Assembly (NCBI GenBank): GCA_028641055.1
Contig: CM054058.1
Location: forward strand, 88,795,927-88,859,926
Length of the DNA stretch: 64,000 nucleotides
Direction: 5' to 3'
Source: Alopecurus myosuroides
Taxonomy: Eukaryota; Streptophyta; Magnoliopsida; Poales; Poaceae
Part shown: positions 1 to 11,800 of the stretch, piece by piece
Position numbering within the stretch: the stretch's first letter is position 1
Layout: every line of letters starts with the position of its first letter
The notes under the pieces: model-generated
What the model was told of the DNA's origin: nothing
Databases searched by the model: none
What the model saw: the letters and a program-made list of their open reading frames with translations, nothing else
Translations under genes and position numbers: made by a program

Positions 1-2678
1 GCTAGTTGCTAGATTGTTTTCCATGGAACCAGTACCACTTAGGTGCTGTTAGTTTGTTTATAACACCTCTGGATGCTTGATGCTTGTGGTTGAAATAGGT
101 TAAAATAGAAATGCTTAAGGGCTAGATTTTCACACTAGAATATTCATGTATGTTTTTGTGTCTTGTTTTCCACTAGGGAAAATTATGACTTTTTGGTATT
201 GAAACCAGAGGATGAAAAGTACTTGTGGCAATATTTTCTTAGAGTTTCCACCTCTGGTAGATTTCCTTTTAAATAGCACAAAAGCATGAGTAGCACTTGA
301 GTGACTAGAAATAAATTTCCTCACATGTGTAGCTTTTTAAGCATATTTTTTCCTTGTTTCCTAGCTATGTTTTTATGTTATTTTTGTGAGATCCAGTAGC
401 ATATAGGGTACTGGTTAGAGGTGTGTTTTGCCTCTGAAATCTTGCACACTTGTGCATAACATTAGCTAGTATAGTCTAAACTAGTCTAGTAGTTTCCTAA
501 ATTTTCTACTAGTATGAGTAGGAATTTTTGGGTGTTTGTTTGTTGTTTTTAGCACTTTTATAAAAGTGACCAGAGGCTTATTAACCTCTTGGTGAGCATA
601 TTTTACTAGTGGAACACCCACTGGTATGTTTGCCTCATAGTGGAAAATAGGTTGACTTGTTGTCATGAGCTTATTTTCACTACTTGAGTAATTTAGCAAA
701 TTATGTGTGCTAGCCATAGGAATTGTTGTGGGGATTTTTAGGCATCAAAATGTGTTTTATGGGACACCCCACTGTCCAGTAGCATGTGCTATATCCCACT
801 GGTCCACAATGTTCTTAACTAAGAATCATTGTTTTGGCCACACATAAGCACTAGGAAAAAGCAGATTTTCCAACTATAGTTTTTATGCCAATTTTTCTTT
901 AGGGAAAAATTGAGAACTATGGGTGGTACTTTTTGATTGCTTGCTGTATGTATTGCTTGTAGCATTGCTTGCCTTGCTTGGTTCTGAAAGTGTGTCTTTA
1001 TTTCTTTTTACGACGTTAGAAAACGAGGAGGAAGGAATTGCTGAAGAAGGGTATTGCAACTCCTGTTACTTTCAGGATCAGGACCATCACTTGTACCAAG
1101 GCAAGCCATCCTAATGCTTGCTGTATCACTACTTATCATTATCTATCATGCATGTTTTTCACTTCTGAAGTTTTTACAAAACTATACCTTCAAAACTATT
1201 TTTGTGTGAATCCTACTACTACTATTAATACTACTAGTATAAGGACTCATAATCATAGTCAACTTGGTATTACCAAGCCCTTAGACACTAAATGGTATAT
1301 AAATACCATACACCTACTTAAAACTTGAGTTCTTAAATGAACTAAATAAAATGTGTTTTTGTAAACAAATGCCTTATGGAAGGAAAACCCCGGAGGAAGG
1401 GTGAGACCCTGTCTGCCGGAAGGATTGTTCTGATGGGAAATTTTATGAGAAATGTTTACAAAAGACACATAACCTAGTCTTCGCTGGACAACCATTATCG
1501 TACTGCCACTTTACCCCAATATGGGTAGGGGCTTGATTAAAAACTTGTTAGGGTTAGTATATGTGCTATCTCAAAGGCTATAGGGGATTGGATCCTCCGA
1601 ACCGAAGTGTCGCTAGGAGTGAGTATACGGGACATCTAAAGTGTGGGATTAATTTTCCCTCCGGATGCAGCAGTTGGGTCTCCTGTTTGAGCGGTGTGTG
1701 ACATGGCTTGCCAGGGAGGGAAACCCCAATTGAAGAGATAGTCATGTACTAGCTTGTACAGAGTGGATAGTCAAGACCAGTTATCTGATGTTCTCATAGG
1801 TTGGGAACAGTCCATGGTTGTTTCATGGCAGACTCTGGATCTGGTGGAAATGTGTACACCTCTGCAGAGTAAAACTATTTCGAGATAGCCGCGTCCTCGG
1901 ATATGGACGGTTGAATGGCCATGTAGCTAGTATTGTGTCAACTTTTCAAAAGAGGTTTTGAAGGAAGGCTTTTGTACCTGAGAGGTACTATGGAGGAATG
2001 ACTTGGTATCTGCGAGATACCGATGAGAAAGAAACTACTACTAAAAGTTTCTGAAAAGAAAAACTTTCTTTTCCAAAAGTATTATAAAACCTCCAAGATA
2101 TGTGATATCTACGAGAGCAAAACTACATTATTTTAAATGATTTTGTTTACAAAGAAGTGAACTTGAAGAATCAACCATGGCAAGTCTTTTATCTGTCATG
2201 GGTAGCTGAACCATATGTATGGCCTACCCACTCCACCAAATAAGCATGTATGCATTATTGTAAGCTAATAAAGGATGTCTTGTTGAGTACATTCAAATGT
2301 ACTCATTTGGTTTCGCCCCTGGTATCTACTTATCAGACTACGAGGAGCCACCTCAGGAGGAGTACTATGAGGAGGAGTTCTACGCTGATGGCCCTGCGAG
2401 TTAGGATCGTCTCCCAGTCAGCAGCCTGTAGGATGAGGCGTGACTCGGGTTCTACTACGCTATGCTTATCGTCTTCCGCTATGTTTACTTTGAATGTCTG
2501 TCCTGCGTGACGGTTATCAAGAACTTGGTCATGTGACCATTTATGTAAGACTCTATATTCGTGTAATGGATGATGTATTCTGTATGCCAACTACGTATGT
2601 TGTTCACGACTGGTTCTTCTGGGATCGTGAATGAATGCATATGAGGGGTTCTGGACCTACCGGTCTGGGGCCTCTACA
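1..2678 (+). repeat. 5' LTR (partial) of Tekay-lineage gypsy element
   Basis: This stretch repeats at 11351-14028 with a constant offset of 11350 and no net indel, so it is the 3' part of the upstream LTR. It ends in CTACA at 2678, directly before a tRNA-type primer binding site. The first 2517 bp of the LTR lie left of the window. By eye I found two substitutions against the other copy (near 589 and 970), which implies a recent insertion. Small ORFs inside it appear in both LTR copies and are not separate genes. Confidence 0.95.
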
Positions 2679-2681
2679 AAG

Positions 2682-2695
2682 TTGGTATCAGAGCC
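2682..2695 (+). other. Primer binding site (initiator Met tRNA type)
   Basis: TTGGTATCAGAGCC starts three bases after the LTR end. It is complementary to the 3' end of plant initiator tRNA-Met, the usual reverse-transcription primer of chromoviruses and many copia elements. Its position fixes the LTR boundary. Confidence 0.9.
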
Positions 2696-2919
2696 ATCCT
2701 GACTCTAGGAGACCTTAGTTAGCATGGACGTTAGTGTATACTCCGATAAATCTAAGTTGCTAATACAAAGAAAATTGGATATATGACTAAGTATAAAACT
2801 ATTCCCTATATCCCACCACCTCTCTGGGTTAGACTCTACTTGCATTAAAGTTATTTCGTGCATGAACCTAAAACTTTGCACACTTGTATCTAACTTAAGC
2901 TACTTAAAATTTTGTGTAG

Positions 2920-3876
2920 ATGGACGTGGACATCACCGTGGCTTTTCAGTTGGGACGTCCACGTGGCGAGTCTTTCCTTTTCGAGGAGAGGCTAGTATCT
3001 ATGGTTACTGTGTTGGGACGGCCACTTCCGGAGCTGCGAGGAGGACTAGTTGTCGGGGCACCTCTGGAGGGAGACTGGTACGCGGAGGTCACTATCCGCG
3101 CACCTCTGGCTAGCCCGACAGTGGAGGCCTACGTGTACCGTGCTGTTGATCGTTCTTGGAACGAGGCTGCGGTGCGCGTGATACAGGAGTCAGTAGCGCG
3201 TCTGGCGCACATCGGGGAGTATATGTTCATCGGTTCCCGGTTCGAGCTGATTGGGAGACGTGATGAGGATGGCATACCACTTCCTGTTGAGCCAGACTTT
3301 ACCACTGTTGGTCCACACTTGGACGAGATGGAGATTCTGTTACACCGCACTCAGACCAGGCTTGACGACCAGCGTCTTGACACCCTCCACGGCATATTGG
3401 TGCACCAGACACTGATAGCCGAGACTGACGAGCTGAGGGCTGAGCTTCACGACAGCCAGGAGGAGAGTGGAGCTCTGGCTCAGCAGTTGTCCGAGTCGAG
3501 GGAGCAGTTGGAGGCTACTACCGCGAGGCACCGTGCCTTACGGAGGCAGCTGAGAGCCACCCGCCTTGGCCGTGCACGCCTCACCACTAGACTGACGGCC
3601 CTGGAGGGGGCTAACGCCGTTCTGCGGGGCAGGCTTCAGATAGCTCGTGATGACATAGCCACGAGAGACGCTGCCGTAGAGGAGCTGGAGGAGGAGGCCG
3701 CAGAGCTTCACAGGGAGATTGAGGATCTTCTGCCTGTTGAGGATGTTCCCTCCGACTTAGAGGGGATGGACATGAGCGAGGCTAGCGAGCAGGATGATGA
3801 TGACCTGTTTGACGAGGAGGAGGAGGACCCTGAGGAGCGTATCTTCGACGTTGGGGACAGCGACGACTCTGTGTAG
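2920..3876 (+). CDS. Extra leader ORF upstream of gag in Tekay element
   Basis: An uninterrupted 318-codon ORF lies between the primer binding site and gag, on the same strand. The N-terminal half (about residues 1-125) has no motif I recognise. Residues about 130-270 are rich in Glu, Leu, Arg and Ala in heptad-like spacing, consistent with a long coiled coil. The last 50 residues are strongly acidic, with runs of Asp and Glu. It is GC-richer than the flanking LTR. Extra ORFs before gag are known in some plant gypsy lineages (orf0 of rice RIRE2, ORF1 of Ogre); I do not know whether this one is homologous. Its openness in a very young element suggests selection. It could be a retroelement accessory protein or a captured host coiled-coil fragment. 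A stop codon and about 370 bp separate it from gag, so it would need its own translation mechanism. Confidence 0.75.
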   Translation: MDVDITVAFQLGRPRGESFLFEERLVSMVTVLGRPLPELRGGLVVGAPLEGDWYAEVTIRAPLASPTVEAYVYRAVDRSWNEAAVRVIQESVARLAHIGEYMFIGSRFELIGRRDEDGIPLPVEPDFTTVGPHLDEMEILLHRTQTRLDDQRLDTLHGILVHQTLIAETDELRAELHDSQEESGALAQQLSESREQLEATTARHRALRRQLRATRLGRARLTTRLTALEGANAVLRGRLQIARDDIATRDAAVEELEEEAAELHREIEDLLPVEDVPSDLEGMDMSEASEQDDDDLFDEEEEDPEERIFDVGDSDDSV

Positions 3877-4250
3877 TCGCTGCCTCCTCACCCTTAGCAC
3901 ATGGTGCTGGTCTAGATACTAGTTAGGTATGCTAGATCGTTTTGCTAGATAGTTTGCTAGTAGTAGCCTTGCGATGACCCCACCAATCGCACCCCCTGTA
4001 GCTCGATGAAGCCTTCCTTGTATGATATGGCTTGTGATGTGTGTGTGTAATGTAAGGAACTCTGTTTAATTATGGTGATGAATGAAATGTTAGGCTTGGT
4101 TTTCTGTTGATTGTCATTACTTTGCGTTCATTTCATTCAAGTTTGCGACTGCCCCGCTCTTGTTTTTGAAACATATCGCTAGTATTCCTTTTGTTTAAAT
4201 ATTAAGGTACTGGGTTTTCAAAAACAAGAATTTACTTCTTAGACTTACAC

Positions 4251-7200
4251 ATGTTTCACTTCAGCATGGCACCCCGTCGCGAACCCCCACCGCCACCACC
4301 ACCCACAGTGGAGGCGCTGTTGGCCCTGCTGATGGAAGATCGCCAGGCCAGCCGAGATGAGAGTGCAGCCACCATTACCGCTCTGCAACAGCTAGCTGCT
4401 GCCGCCAACAATAATGGCAATGGCAATGGAAATGGTGCTCGCTCGAGGCTGAGAGACTTTCAGCACACCAACCCCCCAGTTTTCACCAGGATTGTGGAGC
4501 CTCTCGATGCTGACGACTGGCTCCGCACCATTGCAAACAAGCTGGAAGTTGCTTCGGTTGATGAAAATGATAAGGTCCTGTTGGCCTCCCATTTTCTCGC
4601 TGGTCCTGCCAGGACTTGGTGGGAAACTACACGTGAGACTGTTGCTGCTGGTCACGTGTTCACCTGGGAGGAATTCTCTGCAAGGTTCCGCAAGTATCAC
4701 ATTCCCCAGGGGATGATGGCACTTATGCGGGAGAAGTTTCTAAATCTGAAGCAGGGAAGTATGCCGGTGTCTGAATACTGGGAGAATTTCACTACTCTGT
4801 CCCGGTATGCACAGGATGATATTAATACTGATGCTAAGAAGAAGGAGAGGTTCTTAAATGGGCTGGATGATGAGCTCCAGTGCTCTCTAGTAGTGGTTCC
4901 ATTCCAGGACATGGAGACTCTTGCTAATGCCGCTATGGTGCTGGAGCACAAGCGGAAATCTGCTGATGATAACCGCAAGAGGAAAATGACTGCTCATGGA
5001 GGACCTAGTGCTCAGAGGACTCGCAACACTCCGTATGCGAGGCCACCAACCCACAAGGCGCCTGCTTATGCACCCCGCCCCAACCACAACTATGCACCAA
5101 GGCCCAACAACTACAACCACCCTGCACCGTATGCACCAAGGTACGGAGGAAACAGCTATGGTGGTAACCATGGGAATCACTCTGGGAATAATCATGGAAA
5201 CCGCTATGGAGGTAACACTGGAGGAAATGGGAACCACACCAATAATGCTCCCAAACCAAACCCAAGCTCAAAGCCTTCTGGAGGTTGCTTTGCCTGTGGA
5301 AAGGAGGGTCACTTCGCTCGCGATTGCCCCAACAAAGCTACTGCTCCAGCCCAGCCTGCTGCAACCAAGATGAACCATGGTCCTTCCACTGGACGGCAGA
5401 ATAGGATGAAGGGACACCTGAACCATATCAATGCTGCAGAAGCTCAGGAGGCACCAGACATGGTGATGGGTATGTTTCCTGTCAACTCGGTACCAGCCGC
5501 AGTACTGTTTGATTCTGGTGCATCACATTCCTTTGTCACAAAACCGTTTGCTGAGAAAAGTGGTATGAAGCATTCCCGTATGCACAACCCTATGTTAGTA
5601 CAAATACCTGGGGATAGTACTAAAGCCAACCTAATTTGCAATGAGGTACCAGTAGAAATTCAAGGGAAAACTTTTCATGCTGATCTTATAGTACTGGGAT
5701 CCAAAGGGATAGAAGTGGTACTCGGTATGAACTGGATGGCCAAGTATAAGGGAGTTATCGATTGCACTAAGAAATCTATTGAAATGATCTCAGAGGATGG
5801 GGAAAAGGTTGCGTACACTGCAACCCGACCCTCGTCACAAGTTCACTGCCACACTGGTATAGCCCAACCTGCCCTTGAGGAAGTCCCGGTAGTTTGCGAA
5901 TACCCGGATGTTTTTCCTGAAGAATTACCCGGTATGCCCCCTGATCGGGATATCGAGTTTGTGATTGAGTTAGTGCCCGGAACTGGACCCATAGCACAGA
6001 AGCCGTATCGGATGAACCCGAAGGAATTAGATGAGTTGAAGACTCAACTGGAGGACATGTTAAGGAAGGGATTGATTCGCCCTAGTGCATCACCCTGGGG
6101 ATCTCCGATCATTTTTGTGGGAAAGCGGGACGGTACCACTCGTTTATGTGTGGACTACCGCAAGTTAAATGATGTTACCATCAAGAACAAATACCCGTTG
6201 CCCAAAATTGAAGACTTGTTTGACCAGTTGAATGGGGCTGTAATCTTCTCCAAGATTGACCTTCGGACTGGTTATCATCAATTGAAAGTCCGTGATACTG
6301 ATATCCCAAAGACTGCTTTCACCACTCGTTACGGGCTGTATGAATACACCGTAATGTCCTTTGGTCTGACCAATGCCCCTGCCTATTTCATGAATCTCAT
6401 GAATAAGGTATTCATGGATTTTCTAGACAAGTTTGTCGTGGTGTTTATTGACGACATTCTTATATATTCGAGGAGTGAGGAAGAACACGAAGAACATCTG
6501 AGACTTGTGCTCGGAACACTTCGTGAGCATCAACTGTATGCTAAGTTTAGTAAATGTCAATTCTGGTTGACGGAAGTCGGATTTCTTGGACATGTAGTAT
6601 CTGCGGGAGGAATATCTGTTGACCCTGCTCTAGTTCAGTCTGTGGAGAAGCGTGCTGCTCCGACCAACCAGACTGAAGTCAGATCCTTTCTGGGTTTGGC
6701 AGGATATTACCGCAAGTTTGTTCAGGGATTCTCGAGTATAGCCAGACCCCTCACCCAGTTGCTCAAGAAGGATAGCAAGTTCCTATGGACGGACAAATGT
6801 GAAGAGAGTTTCAATGAGTTGAAGCACCGACTGGTGTCTGCCCCAATCCTTATAATGCCAGATGTCACCAAGAATTTCGACGTATATTGTGACGCTTCTA
6901 AGCTTGGTCTTGGAAGCGTGCTTATGCAAGAAGGGAAGGTGATATCTTTCATATCCCGCCAATTAAGACCCCACGAGTTGAATTATCCCACTCATGACTT
7001 AGAGCTTGCTGCCGTTGTTCATGCTCTCAAGACATGGCGGCACTTTCTTATGGGAAGAAGAGTGGAAATTTACACGGATCATAAGAGTTTAAAGTATATC
7101 TTTACTCAACGTGAGCTCAACATGAGGCAGCGCCGCTGGATTGAGCTCATTAAAGATTATGATCTGAGTATTCATTATCACCCGGGAAAGGCAAATGTGG

Positions 7201-8789
7201 TTGCAGACGCTCTTAGTCGAGAGCCGGCCTCTCTAAATGCTATGATTTTAGTAAGGCAACCCGAGTTGTGGAAAGAGCTGGACCAGCTTGGTATTGAAGT
7301 GGTCAGCTATGGCATGTTGGACGCCATAGAACTTAAACCAACCCTGGTTGACCAAATCAAAGAAGCGCAGAAAGGCCAGAAAAGTATTGATGGAATTAAA
7401 GCCCGCATGGAGAAGGAAAAGGTTGCTGGGTTTACCATCGATGCTGATGGAGGATTATGGTATGAAGGCCGTATTTGTGTTCCCTCTGAATCTGATCTCA
7501 AGCAGACCATCATGGTCGAAGCTCATGAGACCATGTATTCTATCCATCCTGGAGGAACAAAGATGTATCAAGACCTGAAAGAGAGATTCTGGTGGCATGG
7601 AATGAAGCGAGAGATTGCTTCATTTGTAGCCAAGTGCCATGTCTGCCAGCAGGTAAAAGCCGGGCACCAGCGTCCCGCTGGATTGCTCCAACCATTGCAA
7701 GTGCCTGTTTGGAAATGGGATGAAGTGGGAATGGATTTCATCACTGGACTTCCTAGGTCCAGCCGAGGAAATGATTCTATATGGGTTGTCGTGGACAGGC
7801 TCACAAAAGTTGCTCACTTTATTCCTGTCCGGACAACCTATCGTGGAGATCAGCTTGCGGATCTTTACATTTCTCGGATTGTCAGCCTACACGGAGTCCC
7901 AAGCAGGATTGTATCTGATCGAGGTACACAGTTCACATCTAGATTTTGGAAGAAGTTGCACGAGAGTTTGGGAACCAAACTAGCTTTTAGCACAGCATAT
8001 CACCCGCAGACTGATGGACAAACAGAGCGTGTGAACCAAATTCTGGAGGACATGCTCCGTGCTTGTGTGTTGTCCTATGGGATTAAATGGGAAGACTGTC
8101 TGCCCTTCGCAGAGTTTTCTTACAACAACAGTTATCAGTCTAGCTTGCAAATGGCCCCTTTTGAAGCTCTGTATGGACGTAAATGCCGTACACCTTTAAA
8201 TTGGACTGAGACTGGAGACAGTCAGGTTTTTGGTGTGGACACTTTGAAGGCTGCAGAGGAGCAAGTCCAACTTATTCGGGAACGTTTAAAGACAGCTCAA
8301 TCTCGTCAGAAGAGTTATGCTGATACGAAGCGTCGTGATGTCTCTTTCAGCATTGGAGACTTCGTGTACCTTCGTGTCACGCCACTCAAAGGGATGCAGC
8401 GTTTCCATGTCAAAGGAAAGCTGGCCCCCAGGTATATTGGCCCTTTTAAGATCTTGGCACGTCGTGGCGAAGTTTCTTATCAGTTAGAATTACCTGAGGA
8501 GCTATCTGCTTTTCACAATGTTTTCCATGTGTCATTGCTCCGGAAATGTCTGAAAGTACCGGAGAAAGATCTCTCGTATCAAGACGTGGATTTCAGGACC
8601 ATTGACATAAATGATGATTTGACTTATCGTGATAGACCCCTGCGGGTTCTCGAGGAAATTGTGCGTGCTACCAGGAGGCGGGCTATAAAATTCCTTAAGA
8701 TTCAGTGGACCAATCACTCTGAGGAAGAAGCTACCTGGGAGCGTGAGGATGATATCAGGAAGGAGTTCCCTGATTTTCTTAAAGCCTAG
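4251..8789 (+). CDS. Intact gag-pol polyprotein of Tekay chromovirus
   Basis: This single 1512-codon ORF encodes the capsid and enzymes for copy-and-paste transposition. The better start may be the Met at 4266 (residue 6), which opens a Pro-rich segment. In order: gag; a CCHC zinc knuckle from Cys346 ([14 protein letters not shown]); protease with DSGA at Asp421; reverse transcriptase with FIDD at Asp734-Asp735; RNase H with catalytic Asp881; an HHCC zinc finger; an integrase core with Asp1162, Asp1223 and Glu1259, whose 35-residue gap is the DD35E spacing; and a C-terminal chromodomain-like segment over about the last 55 residues, which assigns it to chromoviruses. The domain order PR-RT-RH-INT is Ty3/gypsy. 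There are no stops or frameshifts and every catalytic residue checked is present, so the element may be autonomous. The lineage call (Tekay/Del) rests on gag and chromodomain resemblance from memory. Confidence 0.95.
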   Translation: MFHFSMAPRREPPPPPPPTVEALLALLMEDRQASRDESAATITALQQLAAAANNNGNGNGNGARSRLRDFQHTNPPVFTRIVEPLDADDWLRTIANKLEVASVDENDKVLLASHFLAGPARTWWETTRETVAAGHVFTWEEFSARFRKYHIPQGMMALMREKFLNLKQGSMPVSEYWENFTTLSRYAQDDINTDAKKKERFLNGLDDELQCSLVVVPFQDMETLANAAMVLEHKRKSADDNRKRKMTAHGGPSAQRTRNTPYARPPTHKAPAYAPRPNHNYAPRPNNYNHPAPYAPRYGGNSYGGNHGNHSGNNHGNRYGGNTGGNGNHTNNAPKPNPSSKPSGGCFACGKEGHFARDCPNKATAPAQPAATKMNHGPSTGRQNRMKGHLNHINAAEAQEAPDMVMGMFPVNSVPAAVLFDSGASHSFVTKPFAEKSGMKHSRMHNPMLVQIPGDSTKANLICNEVPVEIQGKTFHADLIVLGSKGIEVVLGMNWMAKYKGVIDCTKKSIEMISEDGEKVAYTATRPSSQVHCHTGIAQPALEEVPVVCEYPDVFPEELPGMPPDRDIEFVIELVPGTGPIAQKPYRMNPKELDELKTQLEDMLRKGLIRPSASPWGSPIIFVGKRDGTTRLCVDYRKLNDVTIKNKYPLPKIEDLFDQLNGAVIFSKIDLRTGYHQLKVRDTDIPKTAFTTRYGLYEYTVMSFGLTNAPAYFMNLMNKVFMDFLDKFVVVFIDDILIYSRSEEEHEEHLRLVLGTLREHQLYAKFSKCQFWLTEVGFLGHVVSAGGISVDPALVQSVEKRAAPTNQTEVRSFLGLAGYYRKFVQGFSSIARPLTQLLKKDSKFLWTDKCEESFNELKHRLVSAPILIMPDVTKNFDVYCDASKLGLGSVLMQEGKVISFISRQLRPHELNYPTHDLELAAVVHALKTWRHFLMGRRVEIYTDHKSLKYIFTQRELNMRQRRWIELIKDYDLSIHYHPGKANVVADALSREPASLNAMILVRQPELWKELDQLGIEVVSYGMLDAIELKPTLVDQIKEAQKGQKSIDGIKARMEKEKVAGFTIDADGGLWYEGRICVPSESDLKQTIMVEAHETMYSIHPGGTKMYQDLKERFWWHGMKREIASFVAKCHVCQQVKAGHQRPAGLLQPLQVPVWKWDEVGMDFITGLPRSSRGNDSIWVVVDRLTKVAHFIPVRTTYRGDQLADLYISRIVSLHGVPSRIVSDRGTQFTSRFWKKLHESLGTKLAFSTAYHPQTDGQTERVNQILEDMLRACVLSYGIKWEDCLPFAEFSYNNSYQSSLQMAPFEALYGRKCRTPLNWTETGDSQVFGVDTLKAAEEQVQLIRERLKTAQSRQKSYADTKRRDVSFSIGDFVYLRVTPLKGMQRFHVKGKLAPRYIGPFKILARRGEVSYQLELPEELSAFHNVFHVSLLRKCLKVPEKDLSYQDVDFRTIDINDDLTYRDRPLRVLEEIVRATRRRAIKFLKIQWTNHSEEEATWEREDDIRKEFPDFLKA

Positions 8790-8818
8790 ACCCGCGAATC
8801 TCGGGACGAGATTCTTTT

Positions 8819-8831
8819 AAGGGGGGGAGAT
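8819..8831 (+). other. Polypurine tract
   Basis: A short A/G tract, AAGGGGGGGAGA, sits directly before the TG that opens the 3' LTR. It would serve as the plus-strand primer for reverse transcription. Confidence 0.85.
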
Positions 8832-8832
8832 T

Positions 8833-11800
8833 TGTCACATCCCTGTTTTTAAGCACTTGTATAATAGTATTTTAGCAAGTCTCTTAAGACCCTTGTAATG
8901 AAATTAAGTGGACAACATGTTGTGTACTGATGTTTATCTATGCAATATTAGTGGTGTGTTTCTTTTCACTCACTTGAGGAGTTTTTCTCCTAAGAAACAC
9001 ATTGCTTTATTATTGTTTTCCCATGTTTTCCACTAAGGTTCTTATGAGATTATTTTTTTCAAGACTTGAGGTGACCTTTTGTTTCAACTTGAAAATGTGT
9101 TATTAATGTTTAGGAATCATCTTGAACTTGAAATAAAATTAATTGGAAAAGATTCCATTAGCTTTTCCATTATAAATTTTGCCCTGAAAAACAGCCAAGT
9201 AGCTGTTTTCAACCCTTGTTTTCCACCACAAGGATTATCCAATTAGGATTTTCTTTGATCAAAACTACTCTCTGATATGAGTACAACAAAACTACACTCT
9301 TGGAAAAACCTACAAAGAAAATTAACACACAATGCCAAGATGGTTTTTGAGCCATCTTGATAAGACAGAAATTTGAGCATTTTAAAAACAGAGAATGTAC
9401 CTACTTTGCCATTTATTTTCAGAGCCATAAATCCATTTTTTTTCAAATCAAATGGTTGGATCTGAAACTTGGATAGTTGTTCTTTGTTGAGCATTTTAAA
9501 TCACTCATTTTAGAGCTGGTTTGCTTGGTGAAAACAAACCCAACTTTTGCTATCTCTGTCTGATTTTCCAGCACTTAGAAAAATTCAGAAACTGTCTAAC
9601 TGAATTTTTCTGACAGAACAGTGAATACACTTTTGGACTTAATGTTTTTAGCTTTTGTGCACTGATCCAAGCCTTGCCACTTTGCCAATTCGAAAACATT
9701 GTTATTGAGCTTCTAGAAGGTGGCATTGGATCCTACTTGGGCTGACCAGGATGAGAGAAACATGAGGTGGCATTTGACTATATTGTGATGTCATTAGAGT
9801 GGTTGAAATAGTGTTGATTCTTTCTTTTGCCCATCACTTGGCCTTTGCTGTGGCCTTGCTCATCATTTTGGTACTTGCTTGACCCTTTGGCACCAATAGA
9901 AACCAGTGCAAGCCGTGGAGAACCCCCAAGGGGCAAGGGCATGCCCATGCCAAGCCAACCCGAGCACCCCACCTTGGCCTCGTGACTACAAAGCCCTAGA
10001 GGCCTAGCCCTCTCGCCAGCACACTCCACTCATCCCTCTCACTCACCCCATCGAGCATCGCTTGCTCGTTCGCTCTGTGCGAGCGAGGCGAGCCGCGCCC
10101 ATTTTCGGACCCGAACGGATCGAGCTCGAGGTGGCGCCGCGATCACCGCACCTCCCGCCCTCCTTTCACCTCCATTGCGACCCCCTAGCTCGTGCCAACC
10201 TCCCTGACACCCTCTTGCCCTCGATCGCTTGCAGATTCATCGCCGTCGTCCTCGGAGCCGCCGCGGGACGCCGTCGAGCCGCCGCAGCGCACACCCGTCG
10301 CCACCGCCCGAAACCGCGCCACGGCATCGCCCAAGCCACCCTCCTTCGACCCCGCACCGTCCCCTTGCTTCTCGCGAGCCCTAGGTGAGCAAAACCCCGT
10401 GCCCGTGAGGTGTTCGTCCGCGGTTAGGAGGGAGAGAGAGAGAGGAGCGACGCGGGGAGGAAGAAAGGACAGGGACCGTCGATCTGCGAATCGACGGCCC
10501 CCCTTTAAACGCTGCGTTTCGCGCGCGCGCGCGCGCAGACGGGCTGCGCTGTGCGTTTGCTGGGCCGCGCGCTGCCAGATCTGGCCCGTTGGGCAGTTTC
10601 GGTTAAAAACGATTATACTTTTTTTTTCTGGCAGAATAACTAGATCCTAGCTTTAGGCTTAGAAAAGGTAGCATATTAATTTATTTTACCTTGCTATTTT
10701 TTGTACTACTAGCCTTACAAAATTGCAACCATATCCCACTGGCAGAAACTTGTTTTGAGTTTTTATGATTTTTCTAAAAATCATATGCCAGACAGTACCC
10801 TAAAAATTGAAATGAATAGAACTTCAAAAATACAAAACATTTTTGAGCAAACTCAACTGTTTTGGAAAGCCCTTTCCAATACCTATCAGTAGAATTTTAG
10901 TTTGCATCAAGGTGAGTCACCATTTGGAAATGCCATCCATTTTGGTAAAACATCAGTGGGCTATTCCAGGATTTTTAGAGGGAGTTTGGGATATTATTTT
11001 TGAGTGAGGCAAGTTGGAGAAGCTTTTTAGTGATAAGGACTATCACATCCTAGAAGGATTTGCGTTTTAGAGCAACAGAAAAATTTAGAGAGACAGAACA
11101 AGTTTTGGCTATTTTCTGCCTAAATTTTTATTCTAGATCTTGCTTTTTATGTTACTTTTGTGAGTTGCAAATGATGTGATCTTGCTTGTTATGTTGTTTT
11201 CCATTGTGGTTATGATGTATACAAGTTATATGAACATGTTAGAATCAATGGTTTAGATGGTAGCATTTTAGAACTAGTTTCCATGCATAGGTCTTGCTAA
11301 TAGCTAGATTTTTATGTATGTTTTGAGTAGATATTTAAATGAATCTCTAGGCTAGTTGCTAGATTGTTTTCCATGGAACCAGTACCACTTAGGTGCTGTT
11401 AGTTTGTTTATAACACCTCTGGATGCTTGATGCTTGTGGTTGAAATAGGTTAAAATAGAAATGCTTAAGGGCTAGATTTTCACACTAGAATATTCATGTA
11501 TGTTTTTGTGTCTTGTTTTCCACTAGGGAAAATTATGACTTTTTGGTATTGAAACCAGAGGATGAAAAGTACTTGTGGCAATATTTTCTTAGAGTTTCCA
11601 CCTCTGGTAGATTTCCTTTTAAATAGCACAAAAGCATGAGTAGCACTTGAGTGACTAGAAATAAATTTCCTCACATGTGTAGCTTTTTAAGCATATTTTT
11701 TCCTTGTTTCCTAGCTATGTTTTTATGTTATTTTTGTGAGATCCAGTAGCATATAGGGTACTGGTTAGAGGTGTGTTTTGCCTCTGAAATCTTGCACACT

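Noticed and set aside
1..2590. Matching small ORFs at 130-2590 and 11480-13940 as a duplicated gene set
   Set aside because: They are the same ORFs in the two LTR copies of one retroelement.
10062..10650. ORFs of 108 and 152 codons
   Set aside because: They fall in the GC-rich block of the LTR, mirror each other in several frames and have no family resemblance.
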